NCBI GenBank assembly: GCA_027422505.1
Contig: JAPQWV010001345.1
Location: 31,001 to 95,000 of the forward strand
DNA from: Craterostigma plantagineum
Taxonomy: Eukaryota; Streptophyta; Magnoliopsida; Lamiales; Linderniaceae
Direction: 5' to 3'
Length of the DNA stretch: 64,000 bases
In this document: piece by piece, positions 25,127 to 34,535 of the stretch
How positions within the stretch are numbered: the first letter of the stretch is position 1
Layout of the letters: every line of letters begins with the position of its first letter
Position numbers and translations under genes: made by a program
The notes under the pieces: model-generated
Databases searched by the model: none
Seen by the model: only the letters and a program-made list of their open reading frames with translations
Told to the model about the DNA's origin: nothing

Positions 25127-26008
25127 ATGAATCCAACTATAAAGAAATTACAAGACGAAGTAAAAACATTACAAGACAAAGTAACTGAGCTAAATCGTCT
25201 CGAACTCAAATCAACTCAGTGGAATGAAGTCACTGAACAATATGAGATTATCCTAACATATCGCAATATCTGGTACACTAGAGTTATCTCTTTAGAGAAA
25301 ATTATTGCGAAGCTAGTAGAAACTAACACATCCTCTCAAGAGGCTGTGATTTCTAACTCTAAATTGTTTAAGTTGTTAGAATCCTTACAGACGGGGTATG
25401 CTAACACGAAAAATGAGCGGACAAGTACAAAAGAGTTAGAAGAGAAATTATCTAAGTCTCAGGAACAAATAGCTAGTCTCGAATCTAACCTTAGGAGCTC
25501 TAGAGCGAAAATAGATGAATTAACTACGAGCTTGAATTCTAGTGAGACTAAGCATATTTTGTTAGAGAAGCATAGTTCGGTGGTTAAGGAATTAGAGGAC
25601 AGGCTAGACAACGACCATAAATGTCTACTTAGAAATCTAGACGAGAAAAGTCTTCTTGAAAGTAGACTAGAGGGTGTGAACAAAAAGGTCACTAGTCTCA
25701 AAGCTCAAATAGAAAAATCTAATACTAAGATAAGTGAGTTAACTAAGAGTCTAGACACCTGTCAAGCCGAGAAGAGAACTGCTCAAAATAACTATGCTCT
25801 CTTAAGAGAAGAACGTGAGAAGCTCTACTCTAAGATTAATCAATTAGAAAATCTTCTTGCGATTTCTAAGACCAAGGAAGCCCAATATCATCATTCTGAA
25901 AATTCTTCTTCCGTCGATATACCTTCTATTCTTAAGAAAATAGAGGATTTAAATTCTACATTAGAAACGGAAAGAAAGAATTTTGAAGCAGAAAGAATAC
26001 ACTTCTAA
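25127..26008 (+). CDS. Gag-derived coiled-coil ORF of element B
   Basis: An intact 293-codon ORF from ATG 25127 (MNPTIKKLQDEVKTLQDKVT). Almost the whole length is predicted by eye to be coiled coil: heptads such as LEEKLSKSQEQIASLESNLR and LEDRLDNDHKCLLRN. The second half is homologous to the coiled-coil C-terminal part of the Gag of elements A, C and D (LESELRSSSAKIDELTKSLH, then NYALLGEERKKLYAKV). The capsid part and CCHC knuckle of those Gags are absent, and the start codon follows the leader directly. It could assemble with Gag of autonomous relatives through the coil; that is inference. It is the longest clean ORF of the window. Confidence 0.75.
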   Translation: MNPTIKKLQDEVKTLQDKVTELNRLELKSTQWNEVTEQYEIILTYRNIWYTRVISLEKIIAKLVETNTSSQEAVISNSKLFKLLESLQTGYANTKNERTSTKELEEKLSKSQEQIASLESNLRSSRAKIDELTTSLNSSETKHILLEKHSSVVKELEDRLDNDHKCLLRNLDEKSLLESRLEGVNKKVTSLKAQIEKSNTKISELTKSLDTCQAEKRTAQNNYALLREEREKLYSKINQLENLLAISKTKEAQYHHSENSSSVDIPSILKKIEDLNSTLETERKNFEAERIHF

Positions 26009-26090
26009 CGGAGATATCTAGTCTCAAAGCTTCATCGTCTTCAAACATGATCAAGGGACGCAAGCGGATGATCTCGTTCCTATCATCAAC

Positions 26091-26663
26091 ATGACTTCTA
26101 CTAATTCTACGTCAATCATGACCAAAGCTGAACTTCATAGTAAAAGTCCCGCACTTTCTATACTCAAGGAACAAGTCCCGCGGAAACGAGAGAACAGAAA
26201 AACTCCAAGACTGAATAATAGAGATCAAAGGTCTTCCTCTCCCGCTCTCAAAAAGAAAAATTTTCACGAAAATATTTCAAGTTCTAGCGCACAAACTTCA
26301 TCGTGTGCTTCAAATGATCCTACTAATTTTTCATTCAAAAAGCCTAAACTTGAAAATAATTTTCGAAATTCTTACAATCATTATGTGAAAAATGTGCATT
26401 CTCCATGTAGGAAATATGATACATCTGGTTTACATGCTTATCATTCTATATGCTCGTATTCCTACGTGCAATATCCGGTCAAGGTTCATTCAAAGAAACA
26501 TCTTGTGCGCTTGGCCTCGGAGAAAATTTTTAAACCTTCTCCGAAAAACACTTTCACCCGAGCGGAAATGCCTTATCCGTGTCAAATCACTCCCACATGG
26601 GTTCCTATTTCTTCACAAAATTTAGGTAGTCCAAACAAATTTGGGTACCGAAAGGTTCATTAA
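26091..26663 (+). CDS. Basic Gag-tail ORF of element B
   Basis: A 190-codon ORF downstream of and probably once joined to the coiled-coil ORF; a stop at 26006-26008 and a frame change separate them. Rich in Ser, Lys, Asn and Pro (PRKRENRKTPRLNNRDQRSS), it corresponds in position to the basic Gag end of the relatives (KVHSKKHLVRLASEK; TWVPISSQNLGSPNKF), which there ends in WVPKAL. Probably the end of Gag, RNA-binding by charge. Frames after 26663 continue as scraps (QQWVPKSR near 26740). Confidence 0.55.
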   Translation: MTSTNSTSIMTKAELHSKSPALSILKEQVPRKRENRKTPRLNNRDQRSSSPALKKKNFHENISSSSAQTSSCASNDPTNFSFKKPKLENNFRNSYNHYVKNVHSPCRKYDTSGLHAYHSICSYSYVQYPVKVHSKKHLVRLASEKIFKPSPKNTFTRAEMPYPCQITPTWVPISSQNLGSPNKFGYRKVH

Positions 26664-26744
26664 TGGATGATTTAGGACAACATTTAAATTTGACACCTTT
26701 TATGCTTAAATCGTTATCTACTAATAAGGGAGGACCCACACAAC

Positions 26745-26835
26745 AATGGGTACCAAAGTCCCGATAGTTTTGCAGATTTCCTTCATGTATGGAATTCGAC
26801 GTAGTGGCTCCACGTACATGATAAAGGGATGAGGC
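26745..26835 (+). pseudogene. Protease-site remnant of element B
   Basis: CAATGGGTACCAAAGTCCCGA then TTTTGCAGAT and a scrambled version of the WYLDSGCSTHMTG codons (GTGGCTCCACGTACATGAT). It aligns with the gag-pol junction of elements A, C, D and E, then homology ends. So element B was made by removing pol just after the protease site. Confidence 0.65.
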
Positions 26836-27298
26836 GTGAGCTACTACAAATAAGTTTCAACGAGGTATATTTCAAACTTACATATGCATATGAGTTTCGT
26901 CGAAAAAAAATATATACCTATTTCATTTAAAAACTTTTCAAATGATACATTTTCGATATGCATGTCAGCGCTTTAAACGAGTTTTAAAATTTTCAAATGC
27001 ATATTACGAACGGAAACGATACATATCATTTTTCGATTAATACTTTCAAATGAGCTTTAATTGAGGGGGAGCTCCTCGTTATTTTAATGAGGAGCAACCT
27101 TTATATTTTTAAGGAAGCACAAATTTAATTCTTGAGGGGAAGAAACACTTACAACGAGCGATTTAAGGGAATGAGATTCTTAATATTCGTCAAGCTAACT
27201 ACGCAAATTTCTAGGGGGAGAAAATTTATTTTCGAAGCATATTTTTGGGAGGTATAAATATAATACTACTTTACTAATAATACTCATATATATATATA

Positions 27299-27340
<42 letters not shown>

Positions 27341-29204
27341 GGGAGATATATAAAAAAAAAGGGAGAAAGAAGAAAAAAAAAAGAAAAAAAAGAGAGAAGA
27401 AAAAAAAGAGGAGAAAAATTCTTGCCTCAGATTATTTATATGTTTTCATATTGTTGTTTCTCTAGATTGTGTAGTTACAAAGTTCAATTGTGAGACCAAT
27501 CTTTGATTTTTACTATTTGTTGATGATGATTCAAAAAAAAAAGAGAAAAAGAGGAAGAAAAAAAATAAAAAATATATAATGAAAAAAAAATATAAAAAAA
27601 GTAAAAAAGAAGAAAAAAATTCTTTCTTTTTCGATATGCTTCTCGGATTTATTCTCCCACATCCAAAGATAGACGTACCACGAAGAATCTCGAGCTTTCA
27701 AACGGACAAATATTTCTAAAGACGTTCTAAGTGAAGATCAAATCAAATGCTCCGTATTTCATCGACCGGCTCCGGCTTGCTAATTCAACTAGAGCAACAC
27801 TTCTCACGTACCCCGGAAGCACGGATTTCATGTTCCTATGGTCCAGTCTAATCCGACTTGATCCTAACCCCGGAACGCGTTCGAGCATTTGAGACCAATC
27901 AAGATTATTTCGATGATGCATAGGAAGTCTTTGAAGATACATCACTCCCTAATCTCACATAATTTCCGGACCAACCCCCATAGGTACAGGTGCTAATTTT
28001 AATTAGCTACCGGGTAGAAGTCGTCGCATTAGGTCCAACGGCGCATGCACAACCGAGCCTTACTCACTCGTCTATCTCTCAAAAGATAGGTGTTTCATAA
28101 ATCACGGGGAGCCACGTATGCTATCACCGTTTCACTCGGAAACGGGAGATATTTAACTAAGTGGTATTCCGCCCGTACCACGCTTTATCACTCGTGTCTA
28201 GTGTGTCCTCCCCAAAATTTTCAAATTTGTAGGACACATACACTTTTTAATACACCTAATCTTTGTGATTACGTTAGAACTTCCGTAGACATGTTCTTTT
28301 TAAAGACATGCTTCGAGGATCGGAAGGAAATCCGACCGTTGCAACATCAAAGCAACAACGGTTTCGGCCATCTTCTACGAGCTTTGCTCCTAGTTGATGT
28401 CAACGGGACGCCTATGTGGCCCTGGTACTCATTTCGACGGATTGCCTTTGTGGCGCCGTCCGGTTTTTACCCACACCGACCTTTTTGTATGTCTTTTCTA
28501 CCTCCAAATTAGCATGCCGAAATCGGTAATACGATTCGCCATGAGGCGGAGAAGGGGTATGCATACACAATCGGTCGGTCCACCCACCAAATTCCGCCGC
28601 GCATACCACTCTGAAACCGGGCTCTCTCACAACGCCACATTCAAAGGAAGCTCGGTACAACTTAAAAAAAATCAAAGAAAGAGATGGCCTACCTTCTTCT
28701 GGAACTAGAGACGCTTCTTCGATGCCGAACCAGACAACTTCCATTCGAAGAAGACGAATCTGGCAAAACGGAGAAGATGGCTAAATCCCGAGCCCCTGCT
28801 CGACTCTCTCATGCCCCTGCTTCCGGAAGAAGAAGCAAGGACCGAGGATCGAACGACACGTGACTCAAGCATCATCAAGTACTAAAGTTGCCAAACATGT
28901 TCACCTCTCCAAACCTCACATCGGATTCCCCGATCTCAACACAAGGTTGACCCAAATAGGGGAAGTTTCGTGTTTCGTGTGCTTTCAACGGGAGAAATAG
29001 AACGCGGACTTTCTAAATCCGGCAAGAATACTTCGTACATCTTACGGCATTTAGGAGAAGGACTTCAAAGGAAGATTCGAAGAAAAAGCCGATGCCTAGA
29101 AGACCAGGTGAGCTTGAAGACATTCTAAAGAGGAGATTTCGAGGACTCGAGGACTCTTTCCACTTGCAAGACAAAGACAACCCGCGCTATATTGGAAATT
29201 GAAT
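26836..29204 (+). other. Noncoding 3' region of element B
   Basis: Replaces pol. Contains several GGGGGAG-type purine runs (27064, 27211), a long AT microsatellite and A/G-rich tracts (27340-27620), then a GC-richer stretch (27640-29200) with ORFs at 28090-28512 and 28394-28708. Those ORFs show no family resemblance, but composition differs from the surrounding DNA, so the stretch may be captured sequence or a remnant third ORF. I recognise nothing in it. Confidence 0.45.
27285..27337. repeat. (AT)n microsatellite
   Basis: Nearly pure alternating AT with one TTTT interruption; followed by A/G-rich low-complexity sequence to about 27420, and another such tract at 27530-27620. Confidence 0.95.
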
Positions 29205-29218
29205 ACAAAGGGGGAGAT
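29205..29218 (+). other. Polypurine tract of element B
   Basis: ACAAAGGGGGAGAT directly before the 3' LTR start TGTTGG; the plus-strand primer. Same sequence precedes the LTRs at 34188 and (minus) 30854. Confidence 0.88.
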
Positions 29219-29577
29219 TGTTGGAACTATTTAACTGTATTAATTAATATAGTTGTTTTAGTCTTGCTATGCAAATCAGTAGTCTTGGGCTAAATTGTAA
29301 TTAGACATTGTATAGGACTAATTGTGTAAATATACCACGTGGTGGTATATATAAGTGAACTCCTAAGAAAACTAGGAGTGTGCTTTGTTTAATTTCAGAT
29401 CGAAAAATTAGAATTGGAAAATTAGAGAGAAGATTTTAGCGCCTTTGTGTTCTTCAAAGACGTTTCTCTCTCAAACCTCAACTTAGGTAAATCTCAAGCG
29501 TAAGTGCTCGAAATTCTCAGATTTACTATCCGATTCTTTGTGATTCGATCTGTGTTGGATAAAAAAAGGACCTAACA
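29219..29577 (+). repeat. 3' LTR of element B (subfamily 2)
   Basis: 359 bp, TGTTGG...CCTAACA. Contains ATACCACGTGGTGGTAT, a palindrome with a G-box core CACGTG (29336-29341), running into the TATA box TATATATAA (29346-29354). The U5 half resembles subfamily 1 only at the very end (GGACCTAACA). Followed by the target duplication GCCTC. Confidence 0.92.
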
Positions 29578-30504
29578 GCCTCTACATCCCATCCTTTGGA
29601 ATTGCGACATATGGACCTCTGTGGACCAATGCAGACACAGAGTATTAATGGACGCAAGTACGTGCTAGTTATCGTTGATGATTACTCTCGCTACACATGG
29701 ACAAAGTTCCTCCGAACTAAGGATGAGACAGGGGACTTGATCATCAATTTCATGAATTCTACTCAAAATTTACTATAGCAGACTATCCAAGTCATCCGTA
29801 CTGACAATGGCACTGAATTTAAGAACAAACACCTCAGTGATTTTTACAAAAACCTTGGGATTAGTTAGCAGTTCTCAGCCGCCAAGACACCTCAACAGAA
29901 TGGTGTAGTTGAAAGGAAGAAGAGAACTCTAGTGGAAGCCGCACGTACAATGCTGATTCATTCCACCCTCCCACACTTCCTTTGGGCTGAAGCAGTAAAT
30001 ATTGCTTGTTTCACTCAGAACAGGACGATGGTTCACAAGCGCTTTGATACCGTACGAGATCATTAATAAGCGAGTACCCAACATTTCCTTCTTCAAGGTC
30101 TTCGGGTGCAAGTGCTGTGTGGCGAATGACAGAGAGCAATGTATTAAGTTCGACCCAAAAGCATTCGAAGCGATTTTCGTCGGGTATTCTTCAACTTCAA
30201 AGACGTACCGAAGCAGAATATATGACCTTAGGAAGTTGTTCTCAGTAAATCCTTTGGATGAAATAGATCTTGAGTGATTACGGTTTAAGGTACGACGAAA
30301 TTACTATTTTTTGTGATAGTACTAGTGCCATTGTATCACTAAGAATCCTATACACCACTATCGAACTAAGCATATATAGGTGAAACATCATTTTATTCGA
30401 GTTCTTGTTTAGAAAGGGAATATCAGCGTGAACTTCGTTGGAACTAATGATCAGCTGGCTGATATCTTCACGAAACCCCTTATTGAGAGTAGATTTTGTG
30501 ATAT
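29578..30504 (+). pseudogene. Copia element E, right part: integrase and RNase H end
   Basis: Plus strand continuation of the interrupted pol. Integrase core: DDYSRYTWTKFLRTKDETGD, then VIRTDNGTEFKN near 29790, AAKTPQQNGVVERKKRTLVE near 29880-29935, and VFGCKCCVANDREQ near 30100. At about 30215 it jumps straight to RNase H (EAEYMTLGSCCSQ, then SDYGLRYDEITIFCDSTSAI, ending NDQLADIFTKPLIESRFCDI), so RT and the RNase H start are deleted. The RNase H wording differs from that of A, C and D, which suggests the right end comes from a different copia lineage. Confidence 0.85.
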
Positions 30505-30854
30505 TGTTAGGTCTTATGATTAACAACTCTATGATCCTAGGCATGAATTCTAAGTAATTCGATGATAATGATTAACATTAAGATTAGATCGAAAAACTCA
30601 AATGAAGAACAAGAGAGAGAATTCGAGTAGAGTGAGAAAGTTACTATTGTTTCTCTCTCTTTGAATTGAATTGCACGCCTTTCTGATCAATTTCCAAAAG
30701 TTTCTCTATTAAGCATAATGTGTGTACAAGTATTTATATCAAACAAACTTGGTAAAATATCTAACTAGTCCTAATCTATGGACTAATACAAATAAAGCCC
30801 CTAGTTACAAGGACAACTAATGAAATCAAGCACAATTAAAATGTATACTCTACA
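30505..30854 (-). repeat. 3' LTR (subfamily 1), minus; left end of palindrome
   Basis: 350 bp, on the minus strand TGTAGAG...CCTAACA. Preceded (minus) by polypurine tract ACAAAGGGGGAGAT at 30868-30855 and by ORF3. Left flank is GATAT of element E. Confidence 0.9.
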
Positions 30855-33085
30855 ATCTCCCCCTTTGTGCTTGATTGAGTCTCCGCGCTGTTTGTCCTTG
30901 TCGGGCATAGTATGATCTGTGCAAGCGTAGCGCATGCTCAAAATTCCTGAGCGTGTTCCTCAGCTCCAGTCGCTCCTTGATATCTTCTAGTAGTTCCATT
31001 AGGAGCGGCTGTTCTCTCACGAATCTGTGGATCCTCAGCATTGTATCTCTGTTGATTTCTTACAACCTCTGCTCGATGTTTTTCTTGACGTCCTTGAGCG
31101 TCCCATCGCAAAACTTATGAATCTCAGTCTTCAGCATCAAGCTATTCTTCTTGGCTATTGGATTATGGTAGGTGATTCCTAGGATAGAGCTGATGTGCAC
31201 GTGATTGTTTGGGAAGCCCTTCGATCTCAGGTCCTTTGTTGAGTGGAGCGGTCATGTTAACTTCTTCATGTTGCTCTCCAGAGCCATCTAAAGGTCGTGT
31301 GCGGCGAAGTACTTGACTTGGCACATCATGAACCGGTAGAGTCCCTCGAGTCCTTATTTCTTGATGAAGCCTTGAAGACCTTTGTACTTCTCCAGTACAG
31401 CTGATAGAGGTTGTATACCTCATCAGCAGGGATGTACGGTAGGTCGCTCTCGCTTAGATCTTCTCGAGTTCTTCCTACTCGCTCGATAGTGTAGTGAGGT
31501 GTTGGAAGTCCTCCTTTTGCATGGTATACGCCAAGTAGTTGGCATATTGGGGAGAGACTCTTATAGTGGCTCTTGACTTGTTCTTTAGTCATCCCCAACC
31601 TTACATCAGGTCCAAGTTTGGTCATCATCCAAAGGTAGTCATCCTCTTTTGCTGATCCCAGCGAGAGATCCTCTCAGCTCGAACTTGTTCGGCTTCTTAA
31701 CTCTCTCCGGTGACCTCCAAATGTTTTCACGAACTTTTTCAAGGAAAGGGGTTTCTATTCGGATGTTCTCCCACGGCGTGTCGATCCGAACGGTCCCTGG
31801 CGTTAGTCTTGCGGGGGAAGCCGCTTGTTGCGCGATCAACTCGGATAACCTTGGGATATCTTTTTGGTAGTCTTCACCTTCATGAATCTCGTCGTCTTCT
31901 ATGATGACGAGGTCTATGGAGGCTTGATGTAGGAAATGCCGAACGTCCTGAAGCCATTGTCTTTGATGCTCCTCGGGCATCGAATGGGTCATCCACTGTC
32001 CTTCGAAGATGTATTTGTCCAGAACCTCGTGTGGATTGACGCCATGTCCTGACGGGCCCGGTTGGTTTGGAGCGACCGAGGGAGTAGCTTGAGTAGCTGC
32101 TAGGGCTGCGAGCATCGCTGCACTTGCTTGTTCTTCCGGAAGCAAGGGACTTGTCAGAATCAGTGGTGCGGGTGGAGGCATCCTTAGGTTAAAGGTTGGT
32201 GGGTCGATATGGATTAGAGTGGTGGTGCGGTGCGCGGTTTGGGTTTGTGTTTGGGTGGTTTTGGGCTTCACCTGTTCCAACGCCTGATTGCGTTGCGCCC
32301 GAGCCTTATCCTTAGCCACTCGTTGTTGTCGTTGGCCTCTTCTCCCCCTCATGAGGATCCTGATTGTCAGGATCGTCATGTCAGCGTCTGGAGTAAAAGC
32401 TTTGGCCTCGGCATGTTTGGGTAGGTGGCTCAGGATGGTCTACCAGTCGCCTATAGAATGACTCTTCCTGAGGCGACCGGATGGTAAGACCGATGAGGCG
32501 GGCTAGAAGAATGTGGGGGAGCTGGGTGATTGGGATTGTGTATGGGTTGATGAGGATGGAAGAGTTTTGTAGAGGGTCGGTGGGAGTGGGTTGTGAGGTT
32601 GTGAGGTTGGCTTGTGCTGAAGTTGACTGCGAGACGGGTGCTTTCCCTCGATCTTGACGGGACTTCTCGATTGTCGTACGCACGCTCTCCATGATCTTGT
32701 GTTCGAAAGATTTAAGTACTGAGGAGAGAGCGTCCTGGAGTTTGTCTTCAGTCACAAATGGGGCGGACGCCTCCGAGGATGTTCCACGACGACTGATGTC
32801 GCGCTGTTATCAACCCTTGAGTAGACACCGGTCCTCAGGTTGGCTCACAGTCACTTGAGGTTGTGACTGTATGAGACTTCCACCCAATCCTCGAGTCGAA
32901 TCTTGAAGATTCTCCACTATGGGTGTTTTGGCAGGCTCGGGTTGGGCCTGCGAACCAGAAACCGGTAGGCTGTGTGGCGGCTCAAGATTGAGCGATGAAG
33001 TGTCCGCAACACTGGAAGAGGTGATCGGCGCGGTATCTGGTGCGGTGGTGACAACGGGGAAGAGGGACTCCATCTGTATACTCAA
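30850..33085 (-). pseudogene. ORF3 (minus copy): third ORF of the copia group, in several frames
   Basis: Minus strand from about 33085 to a TAG at 30852-30850. First a Pro/Ser/Gln-rich part (SIQMESLFPVVTTAPDTAPI; PTPTDPLQNSSILINP), then a 246-codon open stretch 32379-31639 with a basic patch (RGRRGQRQQRVAKDKARAQR), an acidic patch (IIEDDEIHEGEDYQKD) and DIPRLSELIAQQAA. The C-terminal part (31628-30850) has KSHYKSLSPICQLLGVY, YIPADEVYNLYQLYW and ends NQAQRGRL. No membrane segment or zinc finger seen. Frames break at about 32380, 31635, 31420 and 31160. Position between pol and 3' LTR is that of env-like ORFs in SIRE/Maximus elements; function unknown. Confidence 0.65.
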
Positions 33086-33105
33086 TCGTCTGGGAGTCCG
33101 TCTTA

Positions 33106-34192
33106 TGAGTCTGAGCTACTCATCGGACTCTGTATCAGATGAGGTGGCTGCGTGAGGAGAAGGTTCGTGCTCCACATCCTCACGAGCCTGGTCCCAAGAC
33201 TACCAGGGTTAATAGCTCAACAGGCAGTTCCCTCTCCAAGGCTAACGCCATGGACCGTCCGGATCGACACGCAATGAGAAAACATTCAAATTGAAATTCC
33301 CTTCCTCGAAGAAGTTCGTGGAGAGTCTCCGGACAGAGTGAAGAAGCCAAATGAGTTCGAGCTGAGAGGGATCTCTCATTGGGATCAGCAGAAGAGGATG
33401 ACCTACCTCTGGATGCTGACCAAACTAGGACCTGATGTTAGGCTGGGGATGACTAAGACACAAGCCAAGAGCCATTACAAGAGTCTCTCCCCAATAAGCC
33501 AACTACTCAGCGTCTACTGTGACAAAGGAGGACTTCCAACACCTCACTACATCATCGCTCGAGTGGACAGGACCCGAGAGGAACTGAGCGAGAGCGACCT
33601 GCCGTACCTCCCCGTCGATGAAGTGTACCGTCTTTATCAGCTATATGTGGAGAAGTACAAAGGTCCTCAGGGCTTCATCAAGAAAGAAGGCTTCGATGGG
33701 CTCTACCGGTTCATGATGCGCCAAGTCAAGTACTATGCCGCACACGACCTTCAGATGGCTCTGGAGAGCAATATGAAGAAGGTCAACATGACCGCTCCAC
33801 TCAACAAAGGACCTGAGATCGAAGGGCTTCCCAACAATCACGTGTACATCAGCTCAGTCCTAGGCATCACCTACCACAATCCAATAGCAAAGAAGAATAG
33901 GTTGATGCTGAAGACTGAGATTCATAAGTTTTGCGATGGGACGCTCAAGGTCGTCAGGAAAAACATCGAGCAGAGGTTGGAAGAAATCAACAGAGAAATT
34001 ATGCTGAGGATCCACAGGTTCGTGAGAGAACAGCCGCTCCTAATGGAATTGCTTGAGGATATCGAGGAGCGACTGGAGCTTAGGATCACTCGGAGGAACT
34101 ACGAGCATGCGCTGGGCTTGCACAGATCATATTACGCCCGACAAGGACAAACGACGCGAAGACGCAATCAAGCACAAAGGGGGAGATTGTAG
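33106..34192 (+). CDS. ORF3 (plus copy): C-terminal part, open for 284 codons
   Basis: Plus strand. Homology to the minus copy begins near 33190 (CCAAGACTACCAGGGTTAAT, corresponding to IPRLSELIAQQ), and the open frame 33338-34192 reads KKPNEFELRGISHWDQQKRM, then LTKLGPDVRLGMTKTQAKSH, YLPVDEVYRLYQLYVEKYKG, YRFMMRQVKYYAAHDLQMAL and a coil-like end (VVRKNIEQRLEEINREIMLR). It ends QAQRGRL with the codons AAA GGG GGA GAT-type purine run in another phase, and the stop is the TAG inside TGTAG at the LTR start. Hydrophilic, helix-rich, no membrane segment. No family recognised with confidence. The N-terminal part is missing, so it is a fragment of a longer protein. Confidence 0.6.
34171..34187 (+). 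other. Polypurine tract overlapping the end of ORF3
   Basis: AGCACAAAGGGGGAGAT directly before LTR start TGTAGAATA. These bases also encode the last residues of ORF3 (QRGRL). Confidence 0.88.
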
Positions 34193-34535
34193 AATACTAT
34201 TTGTAATTGTACTTGATTTCATTAGTTGTCCTTGTAATTAGGGGCATTTTGTATAGTAGTCCTTAGATTAGGATTAGTTTGATATTTATACCAAGTTTGT
34301 TTGGTATAAATACTTGTAAATCTATTGAGCTTAATAGAGAAAGTTTTAGAATTGATCCGAAAGACTTGCAATTCGATTTCTACAGAGAAACAACAGAAAC
34401 TTTCTTACTATACTCGAATTCTCTCTCTTGTTCTTCATTAGAGTTTTTCGATCGAATTCAATTGCTTATCTAAACGATCGAATTACTATGAATTCTAGCG
34501 TAGGATTGTAGAGTTGTTAATCGTAGGACCTAACA
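34188..34535 (+). repeat. 3' LTR (subfamily 1), plus; right end of palindrome
   Basis: 348 bp, TGTAGAATA...CCTAACA. Contains TTATACCAAGTTTGTTTGGT then ATAAATAC: palindrome plus TATA box. Followed by GATGT, close to the GATAT at the other end of the palindromic block (4 of 5). Confidence 0.92.

Larger units (their letters stand above)
22576..29577 (+). mobile_element. 7.0 kb chimeric LTR insertion with GCCTC target duplication, carrying element B
   Basis: The host copia pol of element E is interrupted between GCCTC (22571-22575) and GCCTC (29578-29582), a perfect 5 bp duplication as made by copia integrase, and the reading frame resumes on the right (ELRHMDLCGPMQTQSINGRK). The insert starts TGTTAGGTC and ends GGACCTAACA: both outer ends are U5 ends, the left being a piece of a minus-oriented subfamily 1 LTR, the right the plus-oriented 3' LTR of element B. 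Inside are a truncated 5' LTR, primer site, leader, a coiled-coil gag ORF, a protease scrap, a long noncoding region and a polypurine tract. No integrase, RT or RNase H: a non-autonomous element. Confidence 0.85.

Noticed and set aside
28090..28708. Two overlapping ORFs (140 and 104 codons) in the element B 3' region
   Set aside because: No recognisable domain and no upstream signals; listed only as part of the unexplained GC-richer stretch.
33338..34192. Envelope glycoprotein
   Set aside because: ORF3 sits where env-like ORFs sit, but no signal peptide, membrane segment or cysteine pattern is visible.
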